Shown here piece after piece: positions 8,636 to 17,792 of a stretch of 64,000 nucleotides of DNA. The notes beneath the pieces are model-generated. The model ran no database searches and had not been told where the DNA came from. It saw nothing but the letters and a program-made list of their open reading frames with translations. The first letter of the stretch is position 1. Each line of letters begins with the position of its first letter. The DNA is from Algibacter_G agarivorans (lineage in GTDB: Bacteria > Bacteroidota > Bacteroidia > Flavobacteriales > Flavobacteriaceae): contig NZ_BAABJJ010000029.1 in the NCBI RefSeq assembly GCF_039543245.1, forward strand, positions 62,001 to 126,000, written 5' to 3'. A program made the position numbers and the translations under genes.

Positions 8636-10540
8636 ATGAGTAAAATTATTGGAATCGATTTAGGAACAACCAACTCTTGCGTTTCTGTAATGGAAGGTAA
8701 CGAGCCAGTAGTTATTCCTAACGCGGAAGGGAAAAGAACAACACCATCTGTTATTGCTTTTGTAGAAGGCGGTGAGATTAAAGTTGGTGACCCAGCTAAA
8801 AGACAAGCGGTAACAAACCCAACTAAAACAGTTTATTCTATTAAACGTTTTATGGGTAATAAATATTCTGAGTCTAAAAAAGAAGCCGAACGTGTACCTT
8901 ATAAAGTAGTAAAAGGTGATAATGATACGCCTAGAGTTGATATTGATGGCCGTTTATATACGCCACAAGAATTATCGGCTATGATTCTTCAAAAAATGAA
9001 GAAAACGGCTGAGGATTATTTAGGAACTGATGTCTCTGAAGCAGTAATTACTGTGCCAGCTTACTTTAACGATAGTCAACGTCAAGCCACTAAAGAAGCT
9101 GGTGAGATTGCTGGTTTAAAAGTTAGACGTATTATTAACGAACCTACTGCGGCTGCTCTAGCTTACGGTATGGACAAAAAAGGTACGGACCAAAAGATAG
9201 TTGTTTTTGACTTTGGTGGAGGAACTCATGATGTATCTATCCTTGAATTAGGTGATGGTGTATTTGAGGTGTTATCTACTGATGGTGATACACACTTAGG
9301 TGGTGATGATGTTGATGAGAAAATCATTAACTGGTTAGCAGATGAGTTTAACGCTGAAGAGTCTATGGATTTACGTAAAGACCCTATGTCTTTGCAACGT
9401 TTAAAAGAGGCTGCAGAAAAAGCGAAAATTGAATTATCATCTTCTGCGCAAACTGAAATCAATTTACCATATATAACAGCTACTGCAAGCGGACCAAAAC
9501 ACTTGGTACGTACATTAACACGTTCTAAATTCGAGCAATTAATCGACGATTTAGTAAAACGTACTATTGAGCCTTGTGCTGCGGCATTAAAAGCAGCTGG
9601 TTTAAGTAAAAGTGATATTGACGAAGTGATTTTAGTAGGTGGTTCTACACGTATTCCTGTTGTACAAGCAGAGGTTGAGAAATTTTTCGGAAAAGCACCA
9701 AGTAAAGGTGTTAATCCTGATGAAGTTGTTTCTTTAGGAGCTGGTATACAAGGTGGTGTTTTATCTGGAGATGTTAAAGATGTATTACTTTTAGATGTAA
9801 CACCTTTATCATTAGGTATTGAAACTATGGGTAACGTATTTACAAAGCTTATTGAAGCAAATACAACGATTCCAACTAAGAAATCGCAAGTATTTTCAAC
9901 TGCGGCAGATAATCAACCTTCTGTAGAGATTCACGTATTACAAGGTGAACGCGCTATGGCGGCAGATAATAAAACAATTGGACGTTTTCATTTAAGTGAT
10001 ATTCCACCAGCAAGACGTGGAACACCACAAATTGAAGTAACATTTGATATTGATGCCAATGGTATTATTAAAGTAGGAGCTGAGGATAAAGCTACAGGTA
10101 AGAAACAAGATATTCGTATTGAAGCATCTTCTGGATTAACTGAAGAAGAAATCCAAAAAATGAAAGCGGATGCAGAAGCAAATGCTGATGCAGATAAAGC
10201 TGCTGTAGAAAATGCTCAGAAATTAAATGAAGCAGATTCTATGATTTTCCAAACGGAAAAGCAATTAGAAGAATTTGGTGATAAATTGTCGGAAGATAAA
10301 AAACAGCCAATTGTTGATGCTTTAGAAGAATTGAAAAAAGCTTACGAAGCTAAAGATTTAGAAGTTATTACTCCTGCTTTAGATAAAATAAACGAAGCTT
10401 GGAAAGTCGCTTCTGAAGAAATGTACAAAGCACAAGCTGATGCACAAGGTGGAGGAGAAGCTCCAGGACCAGATGCTAGCCAAAACGGTGAAGCAGAAGG
10501 TAGTGATGTTGAAGATGTAGACTTTGAAGAAGTGAAATAA
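8636..10540 (+). CDS. dnaK: Chaperone protein DnaK (Hsp70)
   Basis: The 634-residue Hsp70 begins with the phosphate-1 motif IGIDLGTTNSCVSV. It contains VPAYFNDSQRQATKEAGEIAGL, the phosphate-2 motif DFGGGTHDVS and the adenosine motif VGGSTRIP. The substrate-binding domain starts near residue 390 after the linker DVLLLDVTPLSLGIET. It ends in the EDVDFEEVK tail shared by bacterial DnaK. It folds and refolds proteins with DnaJ and GrpE, which are not adjacent. The start at 8636 gives the standard N-terminus. Confidence 0.98.
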   Translation: MSKIIGIDLGTTNSCVSVMEGNEPVVIPNAEGKRTTPSVIAFVEGGEIKVGDPAKRQAVTNPTKTVYSIKRFMGNKYSESKKEAERVPYKVVKGDNDTPRVDIDGRLYTPQELSAMILQKMKKTAEDYLGTDVSEAVITVPAYFNDSQRQATKEAGEIAGLKVRRIINEPTAAALAYGMDKKGTDQKIVVFDFGGGTHDVSILELGDGVFEVLSTDGDTHLGGDDVDEKIINWLADEFNAEESMDLRKDPMSLQRLKEAAEKAKIELSSSAQTEINLPYITATASGPKHLVRTLTRSKFEQLIDDLVKRTIEPCAAALKAAGLSKSDIDEVILVGGSTRIPVVQAEVEKFFGKAPSKGVNPDEVVSLGAGIQGGVLSGDVKDVLLLDVTPLSLGIETMGNVFTKLIEANTTIPTKKSQVFSTAADNQPSVEIHVLQGERAMAADNKTIGRFHLSDIPPARRGTPQIEVTFDIDANGIIKVGAEDKATGKKQDIRIEASSGLTEEEIQKMKADAEANADADKAAVENAQKLNEADSMIFQTEKQLEEFGDKLSEDKKQPIVDALEELKKAYEAKDLEVITPALDKINEAWKVASEEMYKAQADAQGGGEAPGPDASQNGEAEGSDVEDVDFEEVK

Positions 10541-10579
10541 AAAAAGCTAGAAGCTGGAATGCTGAAGCTTGAAGTTATA

Positions 10580-10616
10580 AAAGCGCAATCATTAATTTGG
10601 TTGCGTTTTTTTTGTT
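10580..10616 (+). terminator. Terminator after dnaK
   Basis: An imperfect hairpin with arms around CGCAA (10584-10588) and TTGCG (10601-10605) is followed by a run of eight or more T. Position 40 bp after the dnaK stop fits an intrinsic terminator. Confidence 0.6.
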
Positions 10617-10620
10617 TGTA

Positions 10621-10712
10621 ACGTCATTACGAGGGAAGAATGACCGAAGTAATCTTACTTATCGAACTAAAAATTAAACAGACTGCCACGTCGTGTCTCC
10701 TCGCAGTGACCA
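10621..10712. repeat. REP-like inverted repeat (GTCATTACGAGG ... CCTCGCAGTGAC)
   Basis: Near-complementary ends GTCATTACGAGG and CCTCGCAGTGAC enclose about 65 bp. The same family is found at 16981-17102. This is the common flavobacterial intergenic repeat with GTCATTGCGAGG ends. The rest of the 254-bp gap holds only the upstream terminator and the promoter region of the next gene. Confidence 0.6.
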
Positions 10713-10794
10713 AACAAGAATAGATTACCGCATTCCTATAAGAATTTGGGATTCGCAATAGAATTTCAAATTTTGTACTTTCGCAACCACTTAA

Positions 10795-12039
10795 ATGGTA
10801 TCATTATATATGTCCTTTTCTAATAAAATCAAATCAAAATATATTCCTAAACGTTTAGCAGTAAAGCTAAACTCAAAAGGGGAGCAGTTTGTTGTACAAG
10901 GGCATCCCTGGGTGTTTTCTAATAATATCACTAAAATAAATGACGATGCTAAATCAGGTGATTTAGCTATTGTTTTCAGTAAAAATAAAAATAGAGTAGT
11001 TGGTTTAGGCTTATATGATGCCAATTCACCAATTCGGATTAAAATGCTTCATAGTAGCCATGAGAAAACTGAAATTAATGAAGCGTTTTTTCAAAAAAAA
11101 ATAAAAGAAGCTTATAATAAAAGACAACCTTTACTAAAAACAAATACCAATAGCTACCGATTATTATTTGGTGAAAACGATGGTTTTCCAGGCTTAATAG
11201 CAGATGTTTATGCATCCGTTTTAGTTGTAAAAATATATTCCGAAATCTGGTTACCTTATTTAGAAACCATTATTCCAAGTTTGCAACAAACATCAGAAGC
11301 AGCAACTGTCGTCATTCGTTTAAGCAGAAGTTTAGAGCAATCAAAATCTCATCAGTTTAAAAATGGGGAAGTCGTTTTTGGTACTCTAGAGGATGAAGTT
11401 GTCGAATTTGTTGAGCACGGCGTTAACTTTTCTGCAAATGTCATTAAAGGCCATAAAACGGGTTATTTTTTAGACCATCGAGCCAATAGAAAACAAGTAG
11501 GTGAGTGGAGTAAAGGCAAGACGGTTCTAGATGTGTTTTCATATGCTGGCGGATTTTCTGTGCATGCCTTATACAATGACGCTAAAGAAGTAACAAGTTT
11601 AGATATTAGCAAACAAGCATTAGAAATAGCCATTCAAAACGGTAAGTTGAATACCTACGTTGGAAAACATAAAACCATAGCTGGAGATGCGTTTGAAGAA
11701 CTAAAAAAACTCATTAAAAACAAAATCACTTTTGATGTTGTTGTTATTGATCCTCCAAGTTTCGCAAAGCAAGCTTCAGAAATAGAGCTAGCTAAAAAGA
11801 AGTACGCTCAGTTAGCTGAGTTAGGTGAAAAACTAACTGCTAAAAATGGACTTTTAGTCTTGGCTTCTTGTTCTTCTAGAGTTTTATCTCAAGCGTTTTT
11901 AGATATTAATAGTCAAACCTTGGTTTCAACTAACAGAGGTTATAAAGTAGTTCTCAAGACGCAACACGATACAGATCATCCTATTGGTTTTCCTGAAGGG
12001 GCCTATTTAAAATGTAGCTATTATCGTTTTTTAGATTAG
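10795..12039 (+). CDS. Class I SAM-dependent rRNA methyltransferase (RlmI-like, PUA domain)
   Basis: This 414-residue protein matches the RlmI/YccW family of 23S rRNA cytosine-C5 methyltransferases. An N-terminal PUA-like domain (about residues 15-85) contains the KGEQFVVQGHPWVFSNNI block. The central region has GENDGFPGLIADVY, and the C-terminal Rossmann domain carries FLDHRANR, VLDVFSYAGGFSVHA and VVIDPPSFAK. An in-frame ATG at 10810 is an alternative start. A TACTTTCG element at 10776-10783 resembles the -7 box. Confidence 0.9.
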   Translation: MVSLYMSFSNKIKSKYIPKRLAVKLNSKGEQFVVQGHPWVFSNNITKINDDAKSGDLAIVFSKNKNRVVGLGLYDANSPIRIKMLHSSHEKTEINEAFFQKKIKEAYNKRQPLLKTNTNSYRLLFGENDGFPGLIADVYASVLVVKIYSEIWLPYLETIIPSLQQTSEAATVVIRLSRSLEQSKSHQFKNGEVVFGTLEDEVVEFVEHGVNFSANVIKGHKTGYFLDHRANRKQVGEWSKGKTVLDVFSYAGGFSVHALYNDAKEVTSLDISKQALEIAIQNGKLNTYVGKHKTIAGDAFEELKKLIKNKITFDVVVIDPPSFAKQASEIELAKKKYAQLAELGEKLTAKNGLLVLASCSSRVLSQAFLDINSQTLVSTNRGYKVVLKTQHDTDHPIGFPEGAYLKCSYYRFLD

Positions 12040-12082
12040 ATTTAGTCTTTGAATGTAGACTTTTAAAGAATATTAGCAACAA

Positions 12083-12117
12083 AAAAAGCGCATTCAAATT
12101 ATTTGAATGCGCTTTTT
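12083..12117. terminator. Bidirectional terminator
   Basis: A long perfect hairpin (arms AAAAAGCGCATTCAAAT and its complement) sits between two convergent genes. A-runs on the left and T-runs on the right let it serve both strands. Confidence 0.9.
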
Positions 12118-12136
12118 GTATCAAACAGATAAATTA

Positions 12137-12637
12137 TTATAAAAATGCACCTTTTTCATCGGTCTTAACCGTAATCGTTTCATCAGCATTTTTAAGCTTA
12201 ATTTTGTATTCCTGTTTTAAGGAATCTTGCTCAATATGGTATTTAATATAATACACATCTTCAACTATTCCCCAATTAGGAAACCGCTTTGACACTGCTT
12301 GCATGACTACTAAAGGCAATCTTACATTATTGTATTTTTCAATAGTTCTAACAATTTTCCCATGTATATCATAGGCAGCAACTATTTTTCCTTCAGGAAC
12401 ATAAAAAGATACGCTGTAAATATCATGTTCATCATCGTAAAGTTTTGACTGTTCTATGTTTTTATAATTAAGAACTTCTTTTTCTAACTTTTTAACACGT
12501 TCGGGAACATGGTCTAAATCCACAGCATCTAAATATTTGTAATTTACTGAGATTAAAGTTTCGGGTAATGAAACTGTTTGTGATTGGACTTGGATGGTTA
12601 ATCCAAAAATAAATAAACCTAGGACTATTTTTTTCAT
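12137..12637 (-). CDS. Secreted hypothetical protein (PepSY-like fold suspected)
   Basis: This 166-residue protein begins with a clear signal peptide (KKIVLGLFIFGLTIQVQSQ, cleavage near residue 19). The mature part alternates beta-strands and helices with YSVSFYVPEGKIVAAYDIHGKIVRTIEKY. This resembles periplasmic proteins of the PepSY-like/beta-lactamase-inhibitor-like type that are common in Bacteroidota. The family assignment is tentative. The promoter region is shared with a divergent flavin oxidoreductase and holds a long inverted repeat. Confidence 0.7.
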   Translation of the reverse strand: MKKIVLGLFIFGLTIQVQSQTVSLPETLISVNYKYLDAVDLDHVPERVKKLEKEVLNYKNIEQSKLYDDEHDIYSVSFYVPEGKIVAAYDIHGKIVRTIEKYNNVRLPLVVMQAVSKRFPNWGIVEDVYYIKYHIEQDSLKQEYKIKLKNADETITVKTDEKGAFL

Positions 12638-12671
12638 GATAAAATATAATTATATTACAACCACAAAATTA

Positions 12672-12783
12672 ATTATGCATGCATAGTAAGTAAATGATAA
12701 ATATCATAAAATCAGATATTTAACATTTATGATAATGAACTAATCTGTAACTATTTGAATATCAGTTACTATGCATGCATAAT
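12672..12783. promoter_or_regulatory. Paired operator-like 18-bp inverted repeats
   Basis: ATTATGCATGCATAGTAA at 12672-12689 recurs as an exact reverse complement at 12766-12783, with 76 bp between the copies. Each copy contains the palindrome TATGCATGCATA. They frame the control region between a secreted-protein gene and a nitronate-monooxygenase-like gene. Two-site binding or looping by a dimeric repressor such as a MarR or TetR protein is a reasonable inference. No regulator gene is adjacent. Confidence 0.6.
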
Positions 12784-12810
12784 ATTTTATTATATTTGAA
12801 AAAAATAATT

Positions 12811-13758
12811 ATGGCAACTAAACTAACAGCACTTCTAAATATAAAACACCCCATTATTCAGGCACCTATGTTTTTGGTTTCTAACGTAGCCATGGTAAAA
12901 GAAGCCATGCATGGAGGTATTGCAGGTTGTATTCCGGCGTTGAATTACCGAACACTTGATGAGTTACGAATAGCTTTAAGAGAATTAAAAGCAGCAAAAC
13001 CAGAAGGGGGGGCTTTTGGATTTAATTTAATTGTTAACAAATCGAACTTAAAGTACAAAGGACAGTTAGAAGTGATTTGTGAAGAAGGTTGTGATTTTAT
13101 AATAACCTCATTAGGCAGCCCAGAAGAAACCATAAAGCAAGCCCATAAAGCAGGCATAAAAGTATTTTGTGATGTGGTAGATTTAAAATTTGCCAAAAAA
13201 GTTGAAGAATTAGGTGCTGATGCGGTTATAGCTGTAAATAATTTGGCAGGAGGTCATAGAGGAGATAAAACACCAGAAGCATTAATTAGAGAATTAAGCA
13301 CGCATTGCAGCATTCCAATCATTTCGGCTGGTGGCGTTGGCTGCAAAGCAGATATTGATGACATGTTGAGTTATGGAGCAGAAGGTGTTTCTGTAGGAAG
13401 TCCTTTTATAGCCTCTCTTGAAGCAGACGTAACAGAGGAATATAAACAAGCATGCGTAGATTATGGAGCTGATGATATTGTTATGACCGAGCGTATTTCA
13501 GGAACACCCTGTACCGTGATTAATACGCCTTATGTACAAAAAATAGGCACAAAACAAACGGGGTTAGAATCTGTTTTGAATAAAAACAAAAAACTTAAAA
13601 AATGGGTGAAAATGATTCGGTTTTCAATCGGTATGAATGCAACTAAAAAGGCCGCCACTAAAGCCACTTATAAAACCGTTTGGGTTGCAGGTCCAAGTAT
13701 AGAGCATACCAATAAAATATTACCAACTAAAGATATAATCAGGCATTTAGTTAGTTAA
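12811..13758 (+). CDS. Nitronate monooxygenase-like NAD(P)H/flavin oxidoreductase
   Basis: The 315-residue TIM-barrel protein belongs to the nitronate monooxygenase/2-nitropropane dioxygenase family of FMN enzymes. Motifs include IIQAPMFLVSN at the start, FGFNLIVN, the ITSLGSPEE segment, the catalytic-region AGGHRGD, and the FMN phosphate loop ISAGGVGCKADIDDMLSYGAEGVSVGSPFIA. The ATG at 12811 gives the family N-terminus. An in-frame ATG at 12775 lies inside the inverted-repeat region and is unlikely. It would detoxify nitronates or reduce related substrates. Confidence 0.88.
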   Translation: MATKLTALLNIKHPIIQAPMFLVSNVAMVKEAMHGGIAGCIPALNYRTLDELRIALRELKAAKPEGGAFGFNLIVNKSNLKYKGQLEVICEEGCDFIITSLGSPEETIKQAHKAGIKVFCDVVDLKFAKKVEELGADAVIAVNNLAGGHRGDKTPEALIRELSTHCSIPIISAGGVGCKADIDDMLSYGAEGVSVGSPFIASLEADVTEEYKQACVDYGADDIVMTERISGTPCTVINTPYVQKIGTKQTGLESVLNKNKKLKKWVKMIRFSIGMNATKKAATKATYKTVWVAGPSIEHTNKILPTKDIIRHLVS

Positions 13759-14107
13759 CTAAAGCCACGTTCTTATGTTTTTTATCCCTTTTTTTTCCAA
13801 CAAATAAACTAAGTGTTGTACTTGCTGCTAAACCACCAGCAGTAGTTGACACAAATTCACCAGTATCAAAACGTCCATTTATTATATAGCCATCGTAAAT
13901 TTCTTTGGATAAACCAGCTAAAGATGATAGACCTAAACTATACCAAAAGGCTTTCTTTTTGTTTTTTGTTTTAGAATAAACTAATGAGTAAGTAGTGCTA
14001 GAAATTAAAGCACCTACTCCAAAATGCAATACATCATCATCAGATATAAATTGTGCGTTGCTAAGGCTTGTAAACAATAAGGCTAATATTATTATAAGGG
14101 TCTTCAT
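13751..14107 (-). CDS. Periplasmic/lipoprotein-like protein, YfiM-type
   Basis: The 118-residue protein has a signal peptide ending near residue 18 (LSNAQ). The core is small and glycine-rich: DDVLHFGVGALISS, then SLAGLSKEIYDG, then GRFDTGEFVSTTAGG. This core resembles YfiM-type predicted periplasmic proteins of unknown function. The gene overlaps the end of the convergent flavin oxidoreductase by 8 bp. Confidence 0.7.
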   Translation of the reverse strand: MKTLIIILALLFTSLSNAQFISDDDVLHFGVGALISSTTYSLVYSKTKNKKKAFWYSLGLSSLAGLSKEIYDGYIINGRFDTGEFVSTTAGGLAASTTLSLFVGKKRDKKHKNVALVN

Positions 14108-14230
14108 ATTAAAACATTTTGTAAAACGTAATTTTAGATAATATTTATGAATAGCTTTATAAATACTTGATGAACTACCTATTTATATGGTTACCATGAA
14201 TTTTAATTGTTAATCAATTTTTAAAATGGT

Positions 14231-14238
14231 TACTTTTG
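14231..14238 (+). promoter_or_regulatory. -7 element TACTTTTG
   Basis: It matches the TAnnTTTG consensus of the Bacteroidota primary sigma factor. It lies 26 bp upstream of the next ATG, with a TTG at 14207-14209 as a loosely spaced -33 candidate. Confidence 0.5.
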
Positions 14239-14263
14239 GTTATCACATTTAAAAGGGTTTTTT

Positions 14264-14869
14264 ATGCAAATTGAAAATGAATCTCAACTTCGCGAATTAT
14301 ATGGTTATGCTACAGGAAGAGCTAAAGATAAATTGCTTTATAGTCTAGAACCTCACGCTATTAATTTTATAAATCATGCCCCTTTTTTAGTATTGTCAAC
14401 GTCTAGTAAAGAAGGAAAACAAGATGCATCTCCAAGAGGTGGACATCCTGGATTTGTAAAAGTGATGAACGAAAAAGAAATTGTTATTCCAGACGCCAAA
14501 GGCAACAATAGGGTAGATAGTATTTCTAATATCGTTGAGACTGGCACTATTGGGTTATTATTCTTAATTCCTGGGATTGATGAAACGCTTCGTGTTAATG
14601 GAACAGCCTATTTATCTACTGATAAAGCCTATCTAAACCTATTTACAGCCGAACAAAATCCGCCAAAAGCCTGTATTGTTATTAGAGTAGAAGAACTATT
14701 TTTGCATTGTGCTAAAGCCTTTATGCGTTCTAAATTATGGGATAAAAACACCCAAATTAATAGAGATGATTTTCCAACTATCGGGCAAATGCTAAAAGAC
14801 CAATTAGGGTCTAAAGAAACTCCAGAATCTAGAGATGCTATGATGAAGCGTTATAAAAAGGATTTGTAA
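14264..14869 (+). CDS. Pyridoxamine 5'-phosphate oxidase-family FMN protein
   Basis: This 201-residue split-barrel flavoprotein has the features of the MSMEG_1061-like branch of PNPOx-fold proteins: FLVLSTSSKEGKQDASPRGG near residues 44-63, VIPDAKGNNRVDSISNI, and GLLFLIPGIDETLRVNGTAYL. The branch probably binds FMN or F420 and reduces small molecules. The true substrate is not known. It stands alone, followed by a terminator. Confidence 0.85.
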   Translation: MQIENESQLRELYGYATGRAKDKLLYSLEPHAINFINHAPFLVLSTSSKEGKQDASPRGGHPGFVKVMNEKEIVIPDAKGNNRVDSISNIVETGTIGLLFLIPGIDETLRVNGTAYLSTDKAYLNLFTAEQNPPKACIVIRVEELFLHCAKAFMRSKLWDKNTQINRDDFPTIGQMLKDQLGSKETPESRDAMMKRYKKDL

Positions 14870-14909
14870 ACGCGGTTTAGGCTTATTTGTTTGAACTAGT
14901 TGTTAAATA

Positions 14910-14936
14910 CTTTCCAATTTTTGGAAGGTGTTTTTT
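14910..14936 (+). terminator. Terminator after PNPOx-like gene
   Basis: The hairpin CTTTCCAA/TTGGAAGG (with one G-T pair) is followed by GTTTTTT. Confidence 0.7.
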
Positions 14937-14983
14937 GTTTATAAGTGTTTATAACTTCACTCTTATTTAAGTAAGAAAAATTC

Positions 14984-14991
14984 TAACTTTG
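14984..14991 (+). promoter_or_regulatory. -7 element TAACTTTG
   Basis: It is an exact TAnnTTTG match 71 bp upstream of the coiled-coil protein start, so the transcript would have a leader of about 65 nt. Confidence 0.55.
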
Positions 14992-15062
14992 CTTATCGGT
15001 GGATATAAATCATTGAAACGGATTCATATCCTAATCTTTAGGAACATGCTGAAAACAAAAAT

Positions 15063-16295
15063 ATGACAACAACAGAAATTAGAAAGAAAATTGCTGAATC
15101 CTCCGAATCGGATTGGTTCAATTCAGTTGAAGTTACAATTGAATATCCTCATATTGAATTTTCTCTAACCCTCAAAGGATTTAGTTCAATACACAAGTTT
15201 GTGAGTCAACAGCTTGCTGGCTGGGAGAAATTAGAAAATATTCCATCAGAATTAAATTCTTCAAAACAACATTTTAATACTTTAAAAGGCAGACTAGATA
15301 ATTTTTTGAATTCACGGCATCTTGAAACTAAAGGGAATCTTGAAAACTACTGGAGAACTGAGAAAGGTCAAATTCAAAAAAACGGTAATTATTTCACCTA
15401 TGACTCAAGTCAAACGGAATTTTTGACTGACATAAATAACAGAATACCTGATTCAACTACTGGAGCATACAACTACATTGTTAAAACAAATACGAATTTA
15501 GCAGATAGAAATAATTTAATTGGGAGTCTTCTCGCCTATGAATTTGATTTAAAAGATAATTCAGAAATAACAGAACGAAGGAAAAAAGAAAAATCGTCTA
15601 TCAGTAAGATTAAAAATGATTTAAGAAGTCAACTAAGTGAATCAGAAACTCAATTGACTGGACATTTAACCAAAGCTAATCAAGATTACCAAAAATATGT
15701 AAATTTAATAGACACCTTCAAATCTGAAAAGGAATCTTTATTTAATGATTGGTATGACGGAACTGATGAAAACAGTGGAGTTAAAGATAAAATCGCTGAA
15801 CTTGAAAACACTTATGACAGTTTATTAAGCTTAAAAAAACCAGCTGAATATTGGAATAATCGTGCTAAAAATTTAAGAACTCAAGGATGGATTTCATTTG
15901 CAGCGTTAATAGTTTTTGTGGTTTTAGTCGTATGGTCATTAGGAGAACTGCTTTGGAAGGTACCTGAAGAAATTTATACAAGCTTTTTTGCAGATGACAA
16001 AAGTGCAGCAATCCGTTGGTCAATAATCTATATTACCTTTATTTCTTTTATGGCTTTCTGCATAAAAGCAATTACTAAAGTTATGTTTAGTTCTTTTCAT
16101 TTGGCAAGAGATAGTGAAGAACGTAATACATTAACATATTTCTATCTATCTCTATTGAATGACTCTAAAGTTGAAAAAGAAGATAGACAGTTAATTATGC
16201 AATCTCTATTTAGTAGAGCTGACACTGGATTACTTAAAGATGATTCTGGACCGACTATGCCGAATGATTTTATAAGTAAAATAATAAACAAATAG
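15063..16295 (+). CDS. Coiled-coil membrane protein, DUF6161-like
   Basis: The 410-residue protein has an N-terminal soluble region, a long charged helical part (about 170-265) rich in K/E/S/L heptads, and two transmembrane helices (about 278-300 and 318-343). A short cytoplasmic tail with SSFHLARDSEERNTLTYFYLSLL follows. The layout resembles the DUF6161 family, but I give that name from memory of its organisation. No catalytic motif is visible. Proteins of this shape occur as accessory genes and may act in membrane stress or defence, which is speculation here. Confidence 0.65.
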   Translation: MTTTEIRKKIAESSESDWFNSVEVTIEYPHIEFSLTLKGFSSIHKFVSQQLAGWEKLENIPSELNSSKQHFNTLKGRLDNFLNSRHLETKGNLENYWRTEKGQIQKNGNYFTYDSSQTEFLTDINNRIPDSTTGAYNYIVKTNTNLADRNNLIGSLLAYEFDLKDNSEITERRKKEKSSISKIKNDLRSQLSESETQLTGHLTKANQDYQKYVNLIDTFKSEKESLFNDWYDGTDENSGVKDKIAELENTYDSLLSLKKPAEYWNNRAKNLRTQGWISFAALIVFVVLVVWSLGELLWKVPEEIYTSFFADDKSAAIRWSIIYITFISFMAFCIKAITKVMFSSFHLARDSEERNTLTYFYLSLLNDSKVEKEDRQLIMQSLFSRADTGLLKDDSGPTMPNDFISKIINK

Positions 16296-16395
16296 TTATT
16301 TCAAACCAGATGCAAGGACAAGAAAATCACCTACTAGCCCTCGTCTCCCGACGAGTTCTGTTACAAGTAAGTGTTCGTCACAGTCGAGCCTAGCA

Positions 16396-16971
16396 TCATG
16401 AATATTCAGCAAAAACATCATTCTTGATCCCATCCCATTCCTCCTTCAAAATCCCATAACAACAGGTATTCCGCCTAAAACCATCAAGCATCAGCGTATT
16501 TTTACGCAAAACACCCTCTAAGATGCCACCAATTTTTTCAACGGCTTTTCTAGAGGGGATGTTACGTTCATCCACTCTAAACTCTACTTTATCAAACTTT
16601 AGGGTTTCAAAGGCATATTGCAGCATTAAAAATTTAATATTCATATTTAAGCCTGTGCCTTGAAATTCGCGTCCTATCCAAGTGGCTCCGATTTCTAAAA
16701 CGCTGTTGTGCCAATTTATGTTCATATAACGTGATGTGCCGGCATAGGTGTTTGCTTTTTTGTCAAAAATAATAAAAGGCATAGCGGTTTTATTGATTTG
16801 CCAATCTAAAGCTGTTTGCACGTACTGTTTTAAATCTTCGGGCGTTTCAACTTTACTTGGGGAGTATTGTACCAAGTTTTCTTGTTGACCAATTTCCGTT
16901 AGGTGGGTATAGTTTTCTAAATTTAAAGGCGTGAGTTTTACGCGTTTGTTTTCTAGGGTTGGTATGTTCAT
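16396..16971 (-). CDS. GNAT-family N-acetyltransferase (RimJ/RimL type)
   Basis: This 191-residue protein has the GNAT core of the RimJ/L branch: LTPLNLENYTHL at the start, an acetyl-CoA-binding segment WIGREFQGTGLNMNIKFLMLQYAFE, and the late RVDERNIPSRKAVEKIGGILEGVLRKN. It would acetylate a protein N-terminus or a small amine. Homologues are often stand-alone accessory genes, and the substrate is unknown. Confidence 0.9.
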   Translation of the reverse strand: MNIPTLENKRVKLTPLNLENYTHLTEIGQQENLVQYSPSKVETPEDLKQYVQTALDWQINKTAMPFIIFDKKANTYAGTSRYMNINWHNSVLEIGATWIGREFQGTGLNMNIKFLMLQYAFETLKFDKVEFRVDERNIPSRKAVEKIGGILEGVLRKNTLMLDGFRRNTCCYGILKEEWDGIKNDVFAEYS

Positions 16972-16980
16972 GGTATGTAC

Positions 16981-17102
16981 GTCATTGCGAATCAGGCCTT
17001 TTTGCCTGATGTGGCAATCTTTTTGTTGTTTGCTATGTTGTTTCTAATTATATGTGTCGCTTTGTTTCATGAGATTGCCATGTCATGCTTCCTCGCAATG
17101 AC
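16981..17102. repeat. REP-like inverted repeat (GTCATTGCGA ... TCGCAATGAC)
   Basis: Perfect 10-bp ends enclose a region with an internal hairpin ATCAGGC/GCCTGAT (16990-17010). It is the same family as 10621-10712. It lies just upstream of the GNAT start and downstream of a hydrolase end, filling the gap. Confidence 0.7.
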
Positions 17103-17105
17103 AAC

Positions 17106-17741
17106 TTATAATAAGTCATTTATAATATCCACATTTACTTCATGCTTACCATCAAACATTATAACATGCAATTGATTATTAAATAAATCTTGTGCTTTTT
17201 TTGTTTCAGATTGCAAACGTTCTTCGTTTAAATAATCATCATGTGTACCACAAATTAAGCTCACTTTAGTATTTAAAAATGCAAAGTCTTCAGCTTGTAA
17301 TTCTTTAGGAATACCTCCAGAATGCAGAACGAGTTGTGCGCATTGTAATTGCCGTTTTGCCACATAGCGCATTGCCACACTAACACCTTGTGAATATCCA
17401 AACACAATTAAATTAAGATTATCAGGGATGTTTTCAGCTTCAAATATGGCATCAAAATTACGCATGACATTTTCGGTGTCTTTTACAGTATTTTCTTTAG
17501 TTAGCCAATTTGTGCCTACGTGTTTAAACCCAGGCTGAATATAGTATTTACTGCTTGCTTGTGGGGCAATGATATAATTTTCGTCTAGATTTAAGCCTTT
17601 AAAATATTTTAAAAAGTACCGGCTTAAATACCCCATACCATGACAAACAAACCAAACATTTTTAGTCGATTTTGTTAGCGTATTTAAGGTAGAATAGGAG
17701 TTGGTTGTAGTATATGATATTTCTTTTTCTCGTGAATTCAT
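17106..17741 (-). CDS. Alpha/beta hydrolase (phospholipase/carboxylesterase type)
   Basis: The 211-residue protein has the alpha/beta-hydrolase nucleophile elbow GYSQG (in VFGYSQGVSVAM), an early oxyanion segment CHGMGYLSRYF, an acid in SLICGTHDDYL, and the histidine in FDGKHEVN. It resembles the small carboxylesterase/phospholipase group. It is divergent from the menaquinone operon and shares its control region. Substrate is unknown. Confidence 0.85.
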   Translation of the reverse strand: MNSREKEISYTTTNSYSTLNTLTKSTKNVWFVCHGMGYLSRYFLKYFKGLNLDENYIIAPQASSKYYIQPGFKHVGTNWLTKENTVKDTENVMRNFDAIFEAENIPDNLNLIVFGYSQGVSVAMRYVAKRQLQCAQLVLHSGGIPKELQAEDFAFLNTKVSLICGTHDDYLNEERLQSETKKAQDLFNNQLHVIMFDGKHEVNVDIINDLL

Positions 17742-17758
17742 TTACAACTTATGTTTTG

Positions 17759-17766
17759 TATTTTTG
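17759..17766 (+). promoter_or_regulatory. -7 element TATTTTTG for the men operon
   Basis: It is an exact TAnnTTTG match. Transcription would start near 17772, which excludes the upstream in-frame ATG at 17751 and selects the ATG at 17793 for the thioesterase. Confidence 0.6.
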
Positions 17767-17792
17767 TTAACGATTTAAAAATAAACTATTCT

